Positions 44,620 through 56,721 of a DNA stretch of 64,000 nucleotides are shown here, in pieces. Every line of letters starts with the position of its first letter. Position 1 is the first letter of the stretch. The DNA is from Capra hircus (taxonomy: Eukaryota; Chordata; Mammalia; Artiodactyla; Bovidae): positions 40,778,036 to 40,842,035 of the forward strand of contig NC_030820.1 of the NCBI RefSeq assembly GCF_001704415.2. Direction: 5' to 3'. A program made the position numbers and the translations under genes. Under the pieces are notes generated by a model that saw only the letters and a list, made by a program, of their open reading frames with translations, was not told the origin of the DNA and searched no databases.

Positions 44620-47521
44620 CTGGTATCACACAGTACGCAGTCTTGGAGATTGAATTTTTCCCCTTCAGCGTAATTCTCTAAAATGTATGCAGAGCATTGC
44701 ATGTATCCATATCTTCCTCCTTTTTATTGCTGTGTAGTCTGTCATGGTACAAATGTACCTTCTTTTATTTAACACTTCACTTATTGAAGGACATCTGGGT
44801 TGGTTTTAGACTGTTGTAAATAAAACTGCCATAGATATTTGTGCACAGATTTTTGTGAGAGCATGTCTTCATTCTTCTGAGATAGATGTATAGGAATACT
44901 ATTTCTGAGTCACATGACAATAGCATACTCAGCTTTCAGAGAAACTGCTGAATGGTTTTCCAGAGTGACTGTAGCTTATCATCTTAGCACCAGAAATCTA
45001 AAAGTGATTCAGGTTCTCTATCCTTGTCATTATTTGGTATCATCACTATTTCACATTGTGGCTTTAATTTGCATTTCTCTAATGACTGCTGATTTCCCTA
45101 ATCCCTAATTGATTTCCATGTGCTTATTTGCAATCTATGTAACTTCTTCTGTCTTCTGTGAAAAGTCTCTTCATGCCCATTTTTAATGGGATGGCTTGTT
45201 TTTTTACTGTTGAGAGTTGAGAGTGTTTTACATACTCTATAATACTAGTCCTCTTTGGGTAAGTGGCTTGCAAGTATTTTCTCCAGGCTATAGTCTTGTA
45301 TCATCCTCTTAAAGGAAACTTTCACGCAGTTTTGAATTCTGGCAAAGTCCTATTTATAAATTTTCTCTTTTATGGATCATACTTTTGATGTCAAGTCTAA
45401 GAAGTCATTGCCTCATGCTAAATCCCTAAGATTTTATCTTATGTTTTCTTCTAAAAGTTTTATGTTTTACACGTACATTTAAGCCCATAATCCATTTTGA
45501 GTTAATTTTTCTCTAAGTTTTGAGACTCAGGTCAAGGTTCATATGTTACCTATGGATGTTCAGTTACTTTAGTATAATTTGTTGAAATGGTTCTCTTTCC
45601 TCTATCGGATGATTTTGCAGCTTTGTCCAAACTCTTTGGGGCATATTTCTGTGGGTTTATGTCATATTCTTTATTCTGTTCTATTGATCTTTGTATCTAT
45701 CCTTCTGCAAATTCCTCAGTGTCTGGATTATTGTAGCTACAAATAAGTCTTGACATATGATAAACTGATGTCTCTGTTCTTCTTTTTCAAAGTCATTTAA
45801 ACTATTTCAATTGCTTTGCCTTTTCATATACATTTTAAAATAATCTTGCTTATAGATGTAAAAATCCTTGCTGAAATTTTGGTAGGAATTTCATTAAACC
45901 TCTAAGTGAATTTGGGGAGAATTAATATCTTCACCATTTTGGTCTTCCAATTCATGAACACAATATGTATTCTCCATTTATTTATATCTTATTGGCTTTT
46001 TAAATCAGTATTATACAGTTGCCAGCATAGGAATCGTGTATATACTTTGTTAGATTTATGTCTAAGAATTTCTCTATTTTTGGATAATGATGAGTGATAT
46101 TATATTTTAATTTTGGTATTCAGATGTTCATTGCTGTTATAGAGAAATACAATAAACTTTTGTGCATTTATCTTCATCCTGCAACTTGCTGAACTGACTT
46201 GTAAGTTCTAGGAGAATTTCTGTAAATTCCTCGGGATTTTCTATGTACCAATAGATAAATCATGTTGTCTGCAAATAGAGACAGTTTTATTTCTTCCTTT
46301 CTGATCCATATGCCTTTTGTTTACTTTTCTTGACTTATTGTACATGCTAGAAGTTTCAGCACCAGGTTGAATAAGAGCAGTTAAAGTAAGCATTCTTATC
46401 TTATTCTCAATCTTAGGGGAAAGTTTTCAGTTTTAATATTAAATATAATGATAGGTATAGATTTCTGTAAATGGTCTTTATCAAGTTGAAGACATGCTAT
46501 CTATCCCTTTTTTTTCTGTGAGTTTTTACGTGAATGAATACTGAATTTTGTTAAGAACATTTTCTGTGTATATTTATATGGTCATGTGATTTTTCTCCAA
46601 TGATCTGCTTGTGGCAAATTACACTGATTTTCAAACCTTGAACCAGCCTTGCATTTCTAGAATAAATCCCTTTTGGTTATGGTATACAATTCTTTCTGTG
46701 TTTCACTATATTCTATTTGCTAATATTTTGTGAAGAATTTTTGGTCTATATTCATTAAGGATACTGGCTTGTAGTTTTCTTTCTGAAATGTCTTTGTCTG
46801 GTTTTGGTATCATAAAATGAATAAGGGAATATGTTTCTTCTCTTCTGTTTTCCAGGTGAGATTAAGTAGAACTGATATTAATTTTTCTTTATATATTTTG
46901 TAGCATTCTCCAGTGAAACTATCTTGGACTGGAGATTTTTTTGAATGGGAGAGTTATTAAATTACAAATTCAGTTTCCTTCATAGGTATAGGGCTTTTCA
47001 AATTATTATAAATTGAATGAATCGTGGTAGTTTGTGTTTTTCAAGAAATTTGTTCATTTGGTTTAATCTGTCAAATTCGTGTGTTGTTTTTAGCATTTCT
47101 TTATTATTCTTCTGTTGCCTGCATGATCTATAGTGATATTGCCTGTTTCATCCTGACATTAGTGATTTATGTTCTTTTTCCTTTATCAGTATTGCTAGAA
47201 TTTATCAGTTTTATTATCTTTTCAAAGAACACACTTTTTTCATTGGTTTTCTCTATTGTCTGCTTTCAGTTTCATTGATTTATCTTCATTATGTCTTTCT
47301 TTTGTTTGCATTGAATTTATTTTCTCTAAGTCCTTGAGGTAAAAGCTTATTTTATTGCTTTGAGACTAACGCTTTTCTAATGTGCACACTTAATGCTATA
47401 AATTTCCCTCTCAGAACTGCATTAGCTGTGTACCATGCATATTGATACGTTGTATTTCCTTTTTTATTCAATTCACTCTTTATGACTTGAGAATTCTTCT
47501 TTCAATACATTTTTGTTTGTA

Positions 47522-47738
47522 TGAAAGTGAAAGTGAAGTCGCTCAGTTGTGTCTGACTCTTTAGTGACCCCATGGACTGTAGCCTGCCAGGCTCCTCTGG
47601 CCACGGGACTATCCAGGCAAGAACACTGGAGTGGGTTGCCATTTTCTTCTCCATGGGATCTTCCCAACCCAGGGGTTGAATCTAGGTCTCTTGCATTGCA
47701 GGCAGACTCTTTACCATCTGAACTACCAGGAAATCTCT
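47522..47738 (-). mobile_element. Bov-tA SINE nested in L1
   Basis: Minus orientation: GAAAGTGAAAGTGAAGTCGC tail side at the left, and TCTTTACCATCTGAACTACC near the head. Interrupts degenerate ORF2. Confidence 0.93.
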
Positions 47739-48110
47739 CTGTATAAGATATCAATTTTTCTACAATTTTTGAGATTTGTTTCATGTCACAGGATATTGTT
47801 AAAATTAGCATATGTCTCATGAGCAGTTGAAAATAATGTGTCTCCTGTGTTAATTGGTAGAGGGTTCTCTAAATGTCGAAGTTGTCCCATGGATTGATAG
47901 TGCTGTTCAGTCTCTCTTTGTTTCTTCATCAGTCTAGCTGAAGGTTTGTTGATCATTACATAGCACCAACTTTGGATTTTGTTTCTTTCCTCTACTGTTT
48001 CTCTATTTCATTTATCTTCACTGTAACAATAATTGCTGTCTTCTTTCTGATTGCTTTTGACCTAGTTTCCTATCCTGTAAGTTATTGATTTGAGATCTTT
48101 CTCCTTTTAC

Positions 48111-48792
48111 AACATAGAAAAACACTGACAATTTTCAATTTTTGCAAATATTTTAAGGGGAATAAAAAGGATTATGTACAGATAGATTTCCGCCTTTGAC
48201 CAGAGATTTCATATGTCCCTTATAGCCTGGTTTCTCTAAATATGCTGGTCAAGAGTCCATTTTAACTGCTGAAGTAAGAAATAAATCATGTCCCTGCTTT
48301 TTAAAATGAATTATAAGTTTGAATAAAATTAGAGCAGTGAGAAGGGAAAGTTCCGTTTCTGTGGAACACTCCTGAACTTGGCCCTCTGAACGTGGCCTCC
48401 CTCAAGGAGGGACATTTCCTGAATGTGGGTGCCATCCCACCCAGTCTAGGATTTATGTTCTGTTCCACATCACCCATGTTTGTCTTGTCCTTTTCTTCCC
48501 TTCCTGATCCTCCATTGTTTACTTGTTCCCAGGAACATTCATTCATTCCTAAGTTCACTCAGTTATTCACTGAACCAAACTTACAAAGCGCCTCTGCAAG
48601 CAGGTCCTAGGGATTGAGGACACATGAAACAACCTGAATCTTGAACTTGAGAAGCTCACGGTCCATGAGGGTCCCACATGTTCCCTTGTCAGGAACCACC
48701 CAGGAGCAGAAACATCCCACCCTTAACAGTCTACTTATTCCTCAGCCACAGGTTCATATGCTTAAGGTTGCTGGACTACAGGACATAACAAT
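48111..48792. other. Unique sequence with an ancient-repeat patch
   Basis: At about 48535-48670 (ACATTCATTCATTCC … TTACAAAGCGCCTCTGCAAG … GAGAAGCTCACGGTCC) it resembles the same unnamed old element as near 6290 and 11282. No gene is recognised. Confidence 0.35.
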
Positions 48793-48807
48793 AAGGGTCT
48801 TTTATTT

Positions 48808-48838
<31 letters not shown>

Positions 48839-49017
48839 ATATATACATATATGTGTATATATATATATATTTTTTTGTTTGTTGTTGTTGTTTTTTTGCC
48901 ACACCATGCAGCATGGGGAACTTATGCAACCACAGGTTGAATCCTCACCCTCCACAGTGGAAGCATGGAATCTTAGTCACTGGACCGCAGGGGAAGTCCT
49001 AAGAGTCATTTATTTAA
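48793..49017 (-). mobile_element. CHR-type SINE with a TA/TG-repeat tail
   Basis: Short CHR SINE: CACTGGACCGCAGGGGAAGTC on the right is the head in minus orientation. The left tail has become (TA)n/(TG)n at 48807-48870. AAGGGTCTTTTATTTTA at 48793-48809 and AAGAGTCATTTATTTAA at 49001-49017 form a diverged direct repeat. Confidence 0.85.
48807..48870. repeat. (TA)n(TG)n compound microsatellite
   Basis: Alternating TA, TG and TACA steps within the CHR tail. Confidence 0.95.
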
Positions 49018-49556
49018 AAAAGAAAAAAAAAAGAACCAAAGGATGTCTATTGAAGTGAATATAGAATTCTTCAGAACAGTCACTTGGAAAGGCTAAACTC
49101 TGTTGGTGTTTACAATGGTTTAGGAATTTGCAGTACACCCATCAGTACCTTGGCTCTCTCCCAGAGGTCACCTGCCAAAGGATCTAAGCATGCAGGAGGC
49201 TTCACCCTTCCTCTATCTGAAGGAATTCTCTGGTGTACTTGGGGCAGGCTGGATATGTGGAGGTGCCAACACCGTAGAAGCTGTCACTAGTTGAACAGAG
49301 CAGGGCAGGGTGGGTCTACACCCAGCTTCTCCCCCTTGGAAGGAGAAGGGGGAGGCATGTTCTACACAATCTCAGGAACTCCCCAGTTGATCTGAACCCT
49401 AAATTTGCAAATATTTGAAAACACAACTGCTTCATATTTTAGAATATTTATATACTTATCCATGCCTTATTATGAACTAGAAGGATATCCTGGTGAGCCC
49501 TCAGGGACTGGGTCACTGAGGTGGCAGGAAGAATATCTGTATTTTTGGGGGGCAAC

Positions 49557-49745
49557 TTGATTGTCTGGATTTCAGTCTCAATTCTGTAACTAGCTGTGTG
49601 ATCTTGGGAAAATTATTTAGTCTCTTTGTAAAGTGGGGATAATGACAGAACAGACTGTAGGGTTTACTGGGAGCAAACACATGACAAGTGCATAAAACAG
49701 TGTTTGAGGCACGGTAGCACATTCTAGAGTTGTTATCATTATTAT
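49557..49745 (-). mobile_element. MIR SINE
   Basis: TAACTAGCTGTGTGATCTTGG, AGTCTCTTTGTAAAGTGGGG and the terminal TTATCATTATTATCATT match the MIR core in reverse orientation. Confidence 0.85.
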
Positions 49746-50455
49746 CATTGTTCCTATGCCTTTTTTTTTGTCATTTTGAAATTTGTGCCATATTTATGTA
49801 TGAAAAAAAATACATAACTTGAAAATTTCCGTAGACAAAACTACTTCTGAGTAGTTTTCTGACAAAAATCAGTCAGAAATTTTTATTTGCATTTGATCTG
49901 TGCATGCTAGAGGATACCTTATCTGTACCTTTAACTTCATAAAGAATTTTAAAATGCCATGATCATTAAATAACATAAAGAGAGGAAAAGCCTTTGGGAA
50001 TAGGCCAATAGCTGGTTTTTCCATTCGGCTGCCATAAGAATCTGCCTCTGTGCCAGTATTACAAAGTGCTCCTTATAGTCATTTATTTCTGGTTTGACGA
50101 CTGGAAGGTTTTTGTTTGACTATGATTCCTGGGTCCTGAGTAATTTAGGCAACAGCGATATCAACTGCATGCAAGCCTTTGTGAGGGAAAACCAATTATT
50201 TATCAGCTGAAAAAAAGGTGAACCATTTCCTAAAATTGTTTGCTGACTATGAAACCCACACTGGGTGCTTGCACCGAGTGGGGACCTGCAACCCTAACAT
50301 TCTCTGAAAAAAAAAAAATCAAGTTTAGGAACAATGCGGAAGTATACAGAATAAACACCCCCCTGACTCCCAATAAACACCACCAACAAATGACAGTAGC
50401 CTGGTGGGGCCATGCAGGGACTATAGGCTGTTCCCATTCATTCTGTGGAAAGCAG
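49746..50455. other. AT-rich unique sequence, no feature seen
   Basis: I see no recognised repeat or exon. Confidence 0.45.
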
Positions 50456-50490
50456 CACCCCACACCCCACCCCACCCCACCCCACACCCT
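50456..50490. repeat. (CACCC)n tandem run, G-quadruplex potential
   Basis: Successive CACCC/CCCAC units leave at least six C3-4 tracts. The minus strand is therefore a run of G-tracts that could fold as a G-quadruplex. Confidence 0.8.
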
Positions 50491-51420
50491 AGCACGGCAG
50501 CTGTGTTTGAGCTGGCATTCACCAACTCTGAACAGCATTCAAGTAGAAAAACCTCACATGGCTTTTTTTTCTCTCCCCCTAACTAGGAATCCGGCAGAGT
50601 GCTATATTGAAATATCAAACACTGGTAATCGTTTTAGCGGTACTGTTAGTTTGGATAAAATGTCTTTCCTATGGTAGCTAATTGCTTAAATATCTGCAAA
50701 CTGATATCCTCTTTGTAGACATTTATGCTGTCCTCTTTTTATAACTTTATTTCATTTTCTGTTCATTTCTGATGTTGACTCAAAGGGCCTTTATCACCTC
50801 GCACTGATAATCTGTGCTTTATGGCCGCTAGTGTGATTGCGAGCAGTTGAAGCCGCGTGCAAAAATACACACATATAAATATTTGAACAGGAAAAAGAAA
50901 GTCTGATGTAGGCCAAGGAAGAAATGCATGCATTTCAACAAATAATGCCACTAGAAGGAACTTGACTCTAAACCAGGACCAGGCAAGGTCACCCTGTCCT
51001 TGTACCACCTGTCCAGTGGTTACAAGTGCCAGGGTCGATTCCAAAGAGCTGGGTCACTCCAGGTCCTGCGACCCAGGGTGCCCAGCCAGAGGCCACGCTG
51101 GCAGCCCTAGGACATCACTGTGGTGCCCTCTCTTGGGTAAGGATCACTCACGTCATTCCCTCTATGCAGAGCAAGTTCGCTCTTACAGGGAGTTAAAGAC
51201 CTGGGAGGTTGGAACGAGTTTCTCGGGCCATGCCTCTGGCACCAAACCTTATGGGGGTTCAAAGGACATGTTGCATTGTGGCTGCCTTGCCCATTTTTGC
51301 GAGGGGAACTTCCCTGGTTTTTCATGCTTCTGAGCTGAAAATGAGCGCAAAGTGGCATTCGACTTGGAGAGGAAGAGCACCCAGGAAGCAAACGTGCAAG
51401 CAAACAGAGCAGCTAGTTGG
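50491..51420. other. Repeat-free sequence, possible conserved element
   Basis: The part 50740-50930, including GCACTGATAATCTGTGC and AGTTGAAGCCGCGTGC, is non-repetitive and retains CpGs. No exon is recognised. Confidence 0.35.
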
Positions 51421-51660
51421 GCAGCATAGCTGCCGCTGGCCGCCGTTGTCCCTGACAGCCGGGCGACACGCCACCACCTGTGTTTGCACACCAGCTTTCC
51501 CCGATCCGCGAGAAAATGGCCCGGCCGGTCACATGGCAGCCAGATCAGCCGGCACCATGGGAATACAAAAGCGGAGCTTTTAGCAGAGTTAATCATTAAT
51601 GCGCCTCTCTTTGTCCAGCCCGGAGTGCTGACAGCGCTTTGATAGCCGTGTTTGCCATGG
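51421..51660. promoter_or_regulatory. Short CpG-dense patch, possible orphan CpG island or enhancer
   Basis: I count 17 CpGs in these 240 bases, with CCGATCCGCGAG, GCCCGGCCGGTC and GCCGGGCGACACG. This is far above the surrounding CpG-poor sequence. A homeodomain-like TTAATCATTAATG lies at 51590-51602. No TATA box, 5' exon or repeat is recognised. Confidence 0.4.
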
Positions 51661-52594
51661 GGGGGCTGGGTCGCAGCCAGGTACTAAAGAGCCCAGCTCC
51701 CCTTGCCGTGCCCGCAGGCTTGAGACCAACCTGCACGCTGCCCTCCACCCCAACCCCCCAGCGCACCCCTTGGGCTGGTTCCTGGACACCCACCACGAGG
51801 CCCATGGGAGCCCCAAGGTTGGGAGAGGCATGATTAGAAACGACCGTGATCCTCCCCACCCCACGAGTCATCTCTCCCCTCAACCAGAAAAACACACAAG
51901 CACAAAACTAAACTGAGGATGTTTTTCATTTGCTTTAATGTTGGCCAGGGGTGGCCTATTTTGGTATAATGGCAAGGGGCATGATAGTCCCAAAACTTAG
52001 CTTAGAGACTCACCTGCAAGTATATTCTGGTATTTCCATTGCAGCAACTAAAATACAAGTGTCCTTGACAATTTTTTTTAAATGGAAAATCCCATTTTAA
52101 CAACCGTGAAGGTAAGTAGCTTGTATACCAAAGGACTGGACTGGAGTTAGGGTAAATGCAAACCAGGTTAAGACCCCCTGGCTACCTGTTTTTTCCTGAC
52201 TCTGTGAAGCTGCCCCTTCCCAGGTATAGAAATATCCAAACCTCCCCAGATTCCTGCTTTTGCCTTCAGCTTGCCGAGAATGTCCTTTGGATTCATGCGG
52301 TCAAGTCACTTTGCCAACCCCCTTGAAAACATGATATAAACCATGAATATCCCATTGTCCTTTATGAACAATTGAAAACAAGCAAATCAAAAGTCCATCT
52401 TTGAAGTTTGGCTTACAAAGGAGCAGAGATTTTTAAGGTTGGGGCCATTGAAAAGCAGAACTTTTTTCAAGGAATTTGAGCATATGAAAATCCTGCTGAT
52501 GGCAGTTGATTGCGCATGAAGACATGCTCAGTGAAGAAATTAACCTCAAAAAGTGGTCCTGCTGTGTGTACCTGTGTCCCCCCTGGGCAGAGTT
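51661..52594. other. Unique sequence, no gene recognised
   Basis: GC-rich to about 51850, then AT-rich. No recognised repeat or exon. Confidence 0.4.
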
Positions 52595-52790
52595 AAAATA
52601 CCTTTAAAGATTTTATCCAATTGATCTTTACAACATCTAGGGCATACTGGAGAATGACAAATTTTATTGCCATCTTTTTTTTTTTTTTTTTTAGATGAGG
52701 AAGTGAAAGTTGACTGGCTTTTGCTTCATCACCTTGGAACTGTAACTACAGACGAATGATTGGAATGATTCAAATCCCAGAAGGATTAGA
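52595..52790 (+). mobile_element. MIR SINE with an expanded T run
   Basis: TTGATCTTTACAACATCTAGG, AGATGAGGAAGTGAAAG and CAAATCCCAGAAGGATTAG follow the MIR order. The short pre-AGATGAGG T stretch has grown to about 18 T at 52675-52693. Confidence 0.7.
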
Positions 52791-52837
52791 TTGTGCAACC
52801 CATGTCTTAGGATAGACTAAGTGCTTGCTTTTTGTTG

Positions 52838-52876
52838 TTGTTTATTTATTTGTTTGTTTGTTTGTTTGCTTGCTTT
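52838..52876. repeat. (TTTG)n simple repeat
   Basis: Repeated TTTG/TTTA units followed by CTTG variants. Confidence 0.9.
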
Positions 52877-53427
52877 TGCACTTTGCACTCTGCATTTTCA
52901 GCCTGGCTTTACTCAAGGAAATTGTTTAACCCTGCTCAAGCTTCTTGGTCATCTACTAGGTACTACAAAGTTCTTGGCTCTGGAGGGAATACAAGTGGAT
53001 ACAATGTGGTTCCAGTTGTGAAGAACCAACTCAGGAGGAGAGTCACACATCACAAATAAATCCAGCACCAGAGAAAAAAGTGGGCAACACTTAACTGCCA
53101 CAGGATGAAACGCCCAAGTCCTGGGATCTTGGTGGAGTTTTGCCCCAGATCTGAGAACCCTCTACAGTGTGGAAAAGCAGGTGATTTCAGTACATGTGGA
53201 TGTTAGAATGTGGAGAGCATCCAATTCAAATAGTGTTATCAGTTTTAACATAATGAGGAGGGACTGTGGTATTATTTAATCAGCCTTCCCTTTTAAAAAT
53301 GCTCTTTGTCCAGCGAGCACAATCAAGATTCACATCCTACCTTGTTCATTTCATCCCAGGCTCATCAGCCAGCATTTTGTGGGTAAAGTTAGAGTTGACG
53401 TTATTATAAAAATCCATCTCTGTTCCT
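52877..53427. other. Unique sequence, no gene recognised
   Basis: The 52960-53060 part is weakly like an old dispersed repeat. Nothing else is supported. Confidence 0.4.
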
Positions 53428-53663
53428 CTACTAAATACATGTGTGCATGCTAAGTTGCTTAAGTTGTGTCCGACTCTTTGTGATCCCATGGACTGTAACC
53501 TGCCAGGCTCCTCTGTCCATTGAATTCTCCAAGCAAAAATACTGGAGTGGGTTGCTGTGCTCTGCTCCAGAGATCTTCCCAACCCAGGAATTGAACCCAC
53601 GTCTCCTGCATTGCAGGCAGATTCTTTACTGCTGAGACACAGGAGAAGCCCCTACTATATACA
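53428..53663 (-). mobile_element. Bov-tA SINE with 12-bp target-site duplication
   Basis: GTGCATGCTAAGTTGCTTAAG tail side to GACACAGGAGAAGCCC head side. CTACTAAATACA at 53428-53439 recurs as CTACTATATACA at 53652-53663, one mismatch. Confidence 0.95.
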
Positions 53664-54486
53664 GTTGGTCTACAGTATAATCTCTGGTTTTGCAAGAGGC
53701 AAAGCTGTTATCTAGGCATGCATTCATTCAAATATATTTCAATGCATTCAAGGGGCAAAAGAGAAAAATATGCTATTATTTTAGAGGCCAAATTATTTGA
53801 ATTAAGATGTTATCAGAAATTAAATGGTCATTTGGGGAAGATGGTGGAGGTCAAATGATGCCTTGATGTTGATATATTGATATTACCTGATACTGACATT
53901 TTGCAGTCAATGCTGAAGTGGATTCAATCCAGAGAGAAGGCTGGATCTGTAGCGTGTGTTGTTTCATCTCCTGTGGGGGTGGAGACAGAAATCCTAGTTC
54001 ACCCTAAATGTGATGCAAGAGTACAGATAGTGGATTTGGAATGTGATTCCAGGAAACAGGGTGAGAAGAGAAGTGAAAGATAAGGGAGCATGTGTTAGTG
54101 ATCCAGCCACCACCGTGAAGCCTGCATCTTAACCCAAGACGGTACCTGGTTATCTGTCCACCAACTCCTGCCTTTCATCGAATCCCGGTACAAACAACCT
54201 CTGAGAGGCCAAGGAGGGAGAGGCAGGAGTCTACAGCCAGGACAGACTTTGCTGAAGCTGAAGTAGAGAGAAGAGAAGGGAGGCTGACACTTGGAGCCGA
54301 CTGAGGTCAACACAGCTTATCAGCAGAACCCTAGGTATGGACACCATTAAACATGGGGTAGACAGATGCCACTTCTTAGGGCAGCTACAGTTCTCTCTGG
54401 TGCCTTCTGTTTGTTATGCAAGCATACTTGAGTAGGGAGAGATAGTCTCCCAAAGACCCACATGTCCGATCTTATAAGTCTTATAA
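53664..54486. other. Unique sequence, no gene recognised
   Basis: A 68-codon plus-strand frame at 53877-54083 and a 72-codon minus-strand frame at 54095-54313 have no recognisable motif. Confidence 0.4.
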
Positions 54487-54676
54487 CTGAAAGTCACTCA
54501 GTTGTGTCCAAGCTTTTGTGATCCCATGGACTGTAGCCTGCCGGGCTCCTCTGTCCATGGGATTCTCTAGACAAGAATACTGGAATGGGTAGCCATTCCT
54601 GATCCAGGGATTGAACCCGTATCTCCTGTGACTCCTGCATCGTAGGCAGATTCTTTACACTTGAGCAGGGAAGTCC
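54487..54676 (-). mobile_element. Bov-tA SINE
   Basis: GAAAGTCACTCAGTTGTGTCC at the left, a body with an internal deletion after GGGTAGCCATTCC, and GCAGGGAAGTCC head side at the right. Confidence 0.92.
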
Positions 54677-55084
54677 AAGGTGGTGTCCAAGGAGATGTCC
54701 AAGAAATTGATTTTAAAGGTGCAGGAAAGCCATGGTCAGCTCTGGGAGAGTCCCCTGCCAAGGGTTTGCATGTGTCCATGTGGATGGTGAGCTTCTCCAG
54801 TAGAGTGATTTGCCCAGAATTTGGGGAGCTCTCCTGGCTTGGCCACACTTGTTTTGGAATGAAGATTCAGGAAGTGGCATAAATGCATTTATTTATTTGT
54901 GTTTGTAGCACGTTTAGAGTCCTGATGCTTCTCTTTGCAAGGTCACTTTTCTATGCTCTGCTCAATGAATCCAAGCCCCTTGCAACTCAAGCCTGCTCCC
55001 TGTCCTGCCCAGCAGAGTTGGGGGATTTTGGGGTCATCATGGGGAGAGGTTGGTGCAGCCAGTAGGGCTGAGTGAATGTGTGAG
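54677..55084. other. Unique sequence, no feature seen
   Basis: I see no recognised repeat or exon. Confidence 0.45.
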
Positions 55085-55256
55085 GTAGATAGTCTCAGAG
55101 TGTGGTCCCTGCTCAGGCAGCAGCAGCAGCATCACCTAAAACTTCTCAGGAATACAGGTTCCCAAAATCTACCCAAGACCTACTCACTCAGAAACTCTTG
55201 CAGGGGCCCAGGTATCTGCGTCTTAGCCCACCCACCAGGAGATCTTGAGAGTAAGA
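55085..55256 (+). mobile_element. MER5A-like hAT element
   Basis: TCTCAGAGTGTGGTCCCTGC, a CAGCAGCAGCAGCATCACC stretch and CTACTCACTCAGAAACTC follow the MER5A order. The ends are decayed. Confidence 0.75.
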
Positions 55257-55388
55257 AAAGAACCATAGCTGGGGCTGCTCTGGGGGCTCCACTTTGATGA
55301 CTTCTGTTTCTCCTTCCGCCCCCACTATTCTGTTTTATACACTCTTCCCTGTGTATTCCTCAGTTTTCAGTAATATTCAAAGTTACAA

Positions 55389-55650
55389 TTGTTGTTCAAT
55401 CACTCAGTCATGTCTGACTCTTTATGACCCCCATGTACTGCAGCACGCCAGGTTTCCCCATCCTTTACTATCTCCTGATGTTTGCTTAAACTCATGTCCA
55501 TTGAGTTGGTGATGCCACCCAACCATCTCACCTTCTATTGTCCCCTTTTCCTCCTGCCTTCAGTCTGTCCCAGAATCAGAGTCTTAGCCAATAAGTTGGC
55601 TCTTCTCATCAGGTGGCCAAAGGATTGGAGCTTCAGCATCAATATCACAT
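55389..55650 (-). mobile_element. BovB LINE 3' fragment, diverged
   Basis: TTGTTGTTCAATCACTCAGTC to TCAGGTGGCCAAAGGATTGG. It ends abruptly in the reverse-transcriptase tail. The form of the 3' terminus (TTGTTGTTCA) resembles the copies at 8022 and 57298 rather than the TTCAGTTCAG group. Confidence 0.9.
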
Positions 55651-56721
55651 TACTAACAGCTTTGCAGAAAGAGAAATTATCCTGGTCCTATACATATCCC
55701 CATTAAAAACTGGGTGAATCAAAACCCACGGGAAACAGGAAATCCTAGGAAACATGAAATCCTAGGAAACACAGGTGCTTGGGTTGCCCCGCATTGGAAT
55801 CTAACAGCCCGAAGGTGTTTGAAAAGCTGGCAGTCTGTCCCAGGAGAATATTTTCTTCCCTGTGTTCTCTCTGGACTGATCTTGAGCACAAGAGGAGAGT
55901 CAAAAAAAAAGTCCTTCTCCTCCTGGAGCAGCGTGGAAAAAAGCAGATTCAAGTGTGTATTTAGGGCAGTGAGGAGGGAGATGAGGACAAGCCTGCAACA
56001 TTGCCCCACCTTCTACTCCCAAGATTATACTCTCTGCAAGTTGTGGGCGGGGAACTTGCATTTTCCTGCCTCCACCCCCAAGTCTGTGTGCCTCTTGGGA
56101 TGTCCATATCTCATCCTGGGTTTTGGAAAGCCATCCTGAATATACAATGGCCTCGAAAGGCAAACCAATGTATCTTCCTGTGCTCCATGTCAGCTGAAGA
56201 CCCCTTACCTATCACAAAGCCTGGCCCCTTGCAACCACCGAAAGGAACAATGTCAGTCTGCAGGGAGACCTCTTCTGATGGGATGGTCAGGGATAAATTT
56301 GGCTACAAAGACATCACAGGTTGGGTTCCTTGGGAAGCGGACACTGAGCTGGAAATTAGCAGGATGTTTATTAGGGAGTGAGCTCCACACTTGGGCAAAG
56401 AGATCATCCCAAAACCTTAGCTGTCCCCAAGGGTGGGCCTTCCACGTAGTTCCTACTGGGTACAAGGAGTGGCCTGCCCCTCCATGCTGAGACACTGAGT
56501 GGGAGATGCTTGGGCAGGGACACAACCTGAAGATAAGGTCTGCCCTGGAAGGACCCCCTGTGATGCCTCCCCAAATCTAGCACAGTGGAGTCTGCCTTGC
56601 CTGTGGACTTAAGGATGGACCCCCACAGCAGAGGGACCTGGCAACGTTCAGATCTCCACTCATGATTTTGGAAAATCATCTGATATTTTATTCTTATTGC
56701 CATAAAAAAAAAAAATCAACG
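55651..56721. other. Unique sequence, no gene recognised
   Basis: A local direct repeat AATCCTAGGAAAC / AAATCCTAGGAAACA lies at 55740-55771. Frames at 55714-56525 on both strands have no domains. Confidence 0.4.

Larger units (their letters stand above)
43762..48110 (-). mobile_element. Long old L1 (L1M-type), 3' end and ORF2, with three nested SINEs
   Basis: On the minus strand this is a decayed L1. The 3'-untranslated end is at 43762-44700 (CAGTTGTAAGAAATGATAC; AGTCAGGATGTAAAACATTTTC), followed by degenerate ORF2 text (AATTTGCATTTCTCTAATGAC, TTATTGTAGCTACAAATAAG, ATGGGAGAGTTATTAAATTAC). Many stops and indels make it inactive. It is interrupted by Bov-tA at 43881-44078, CHR at 44281-44607 and Bov-tA at 47522-47738. 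Without them the L1 spans about 3.6 kb, the largest single element here. Confidence 0.9.

Noticed and set aside
55740..55771. Short direct repeat AATCCTAGGAAAC as a target-site duplication
   Set aside because: The copies are nearly adjacent with no element between them, so it is a local tandem duplication.
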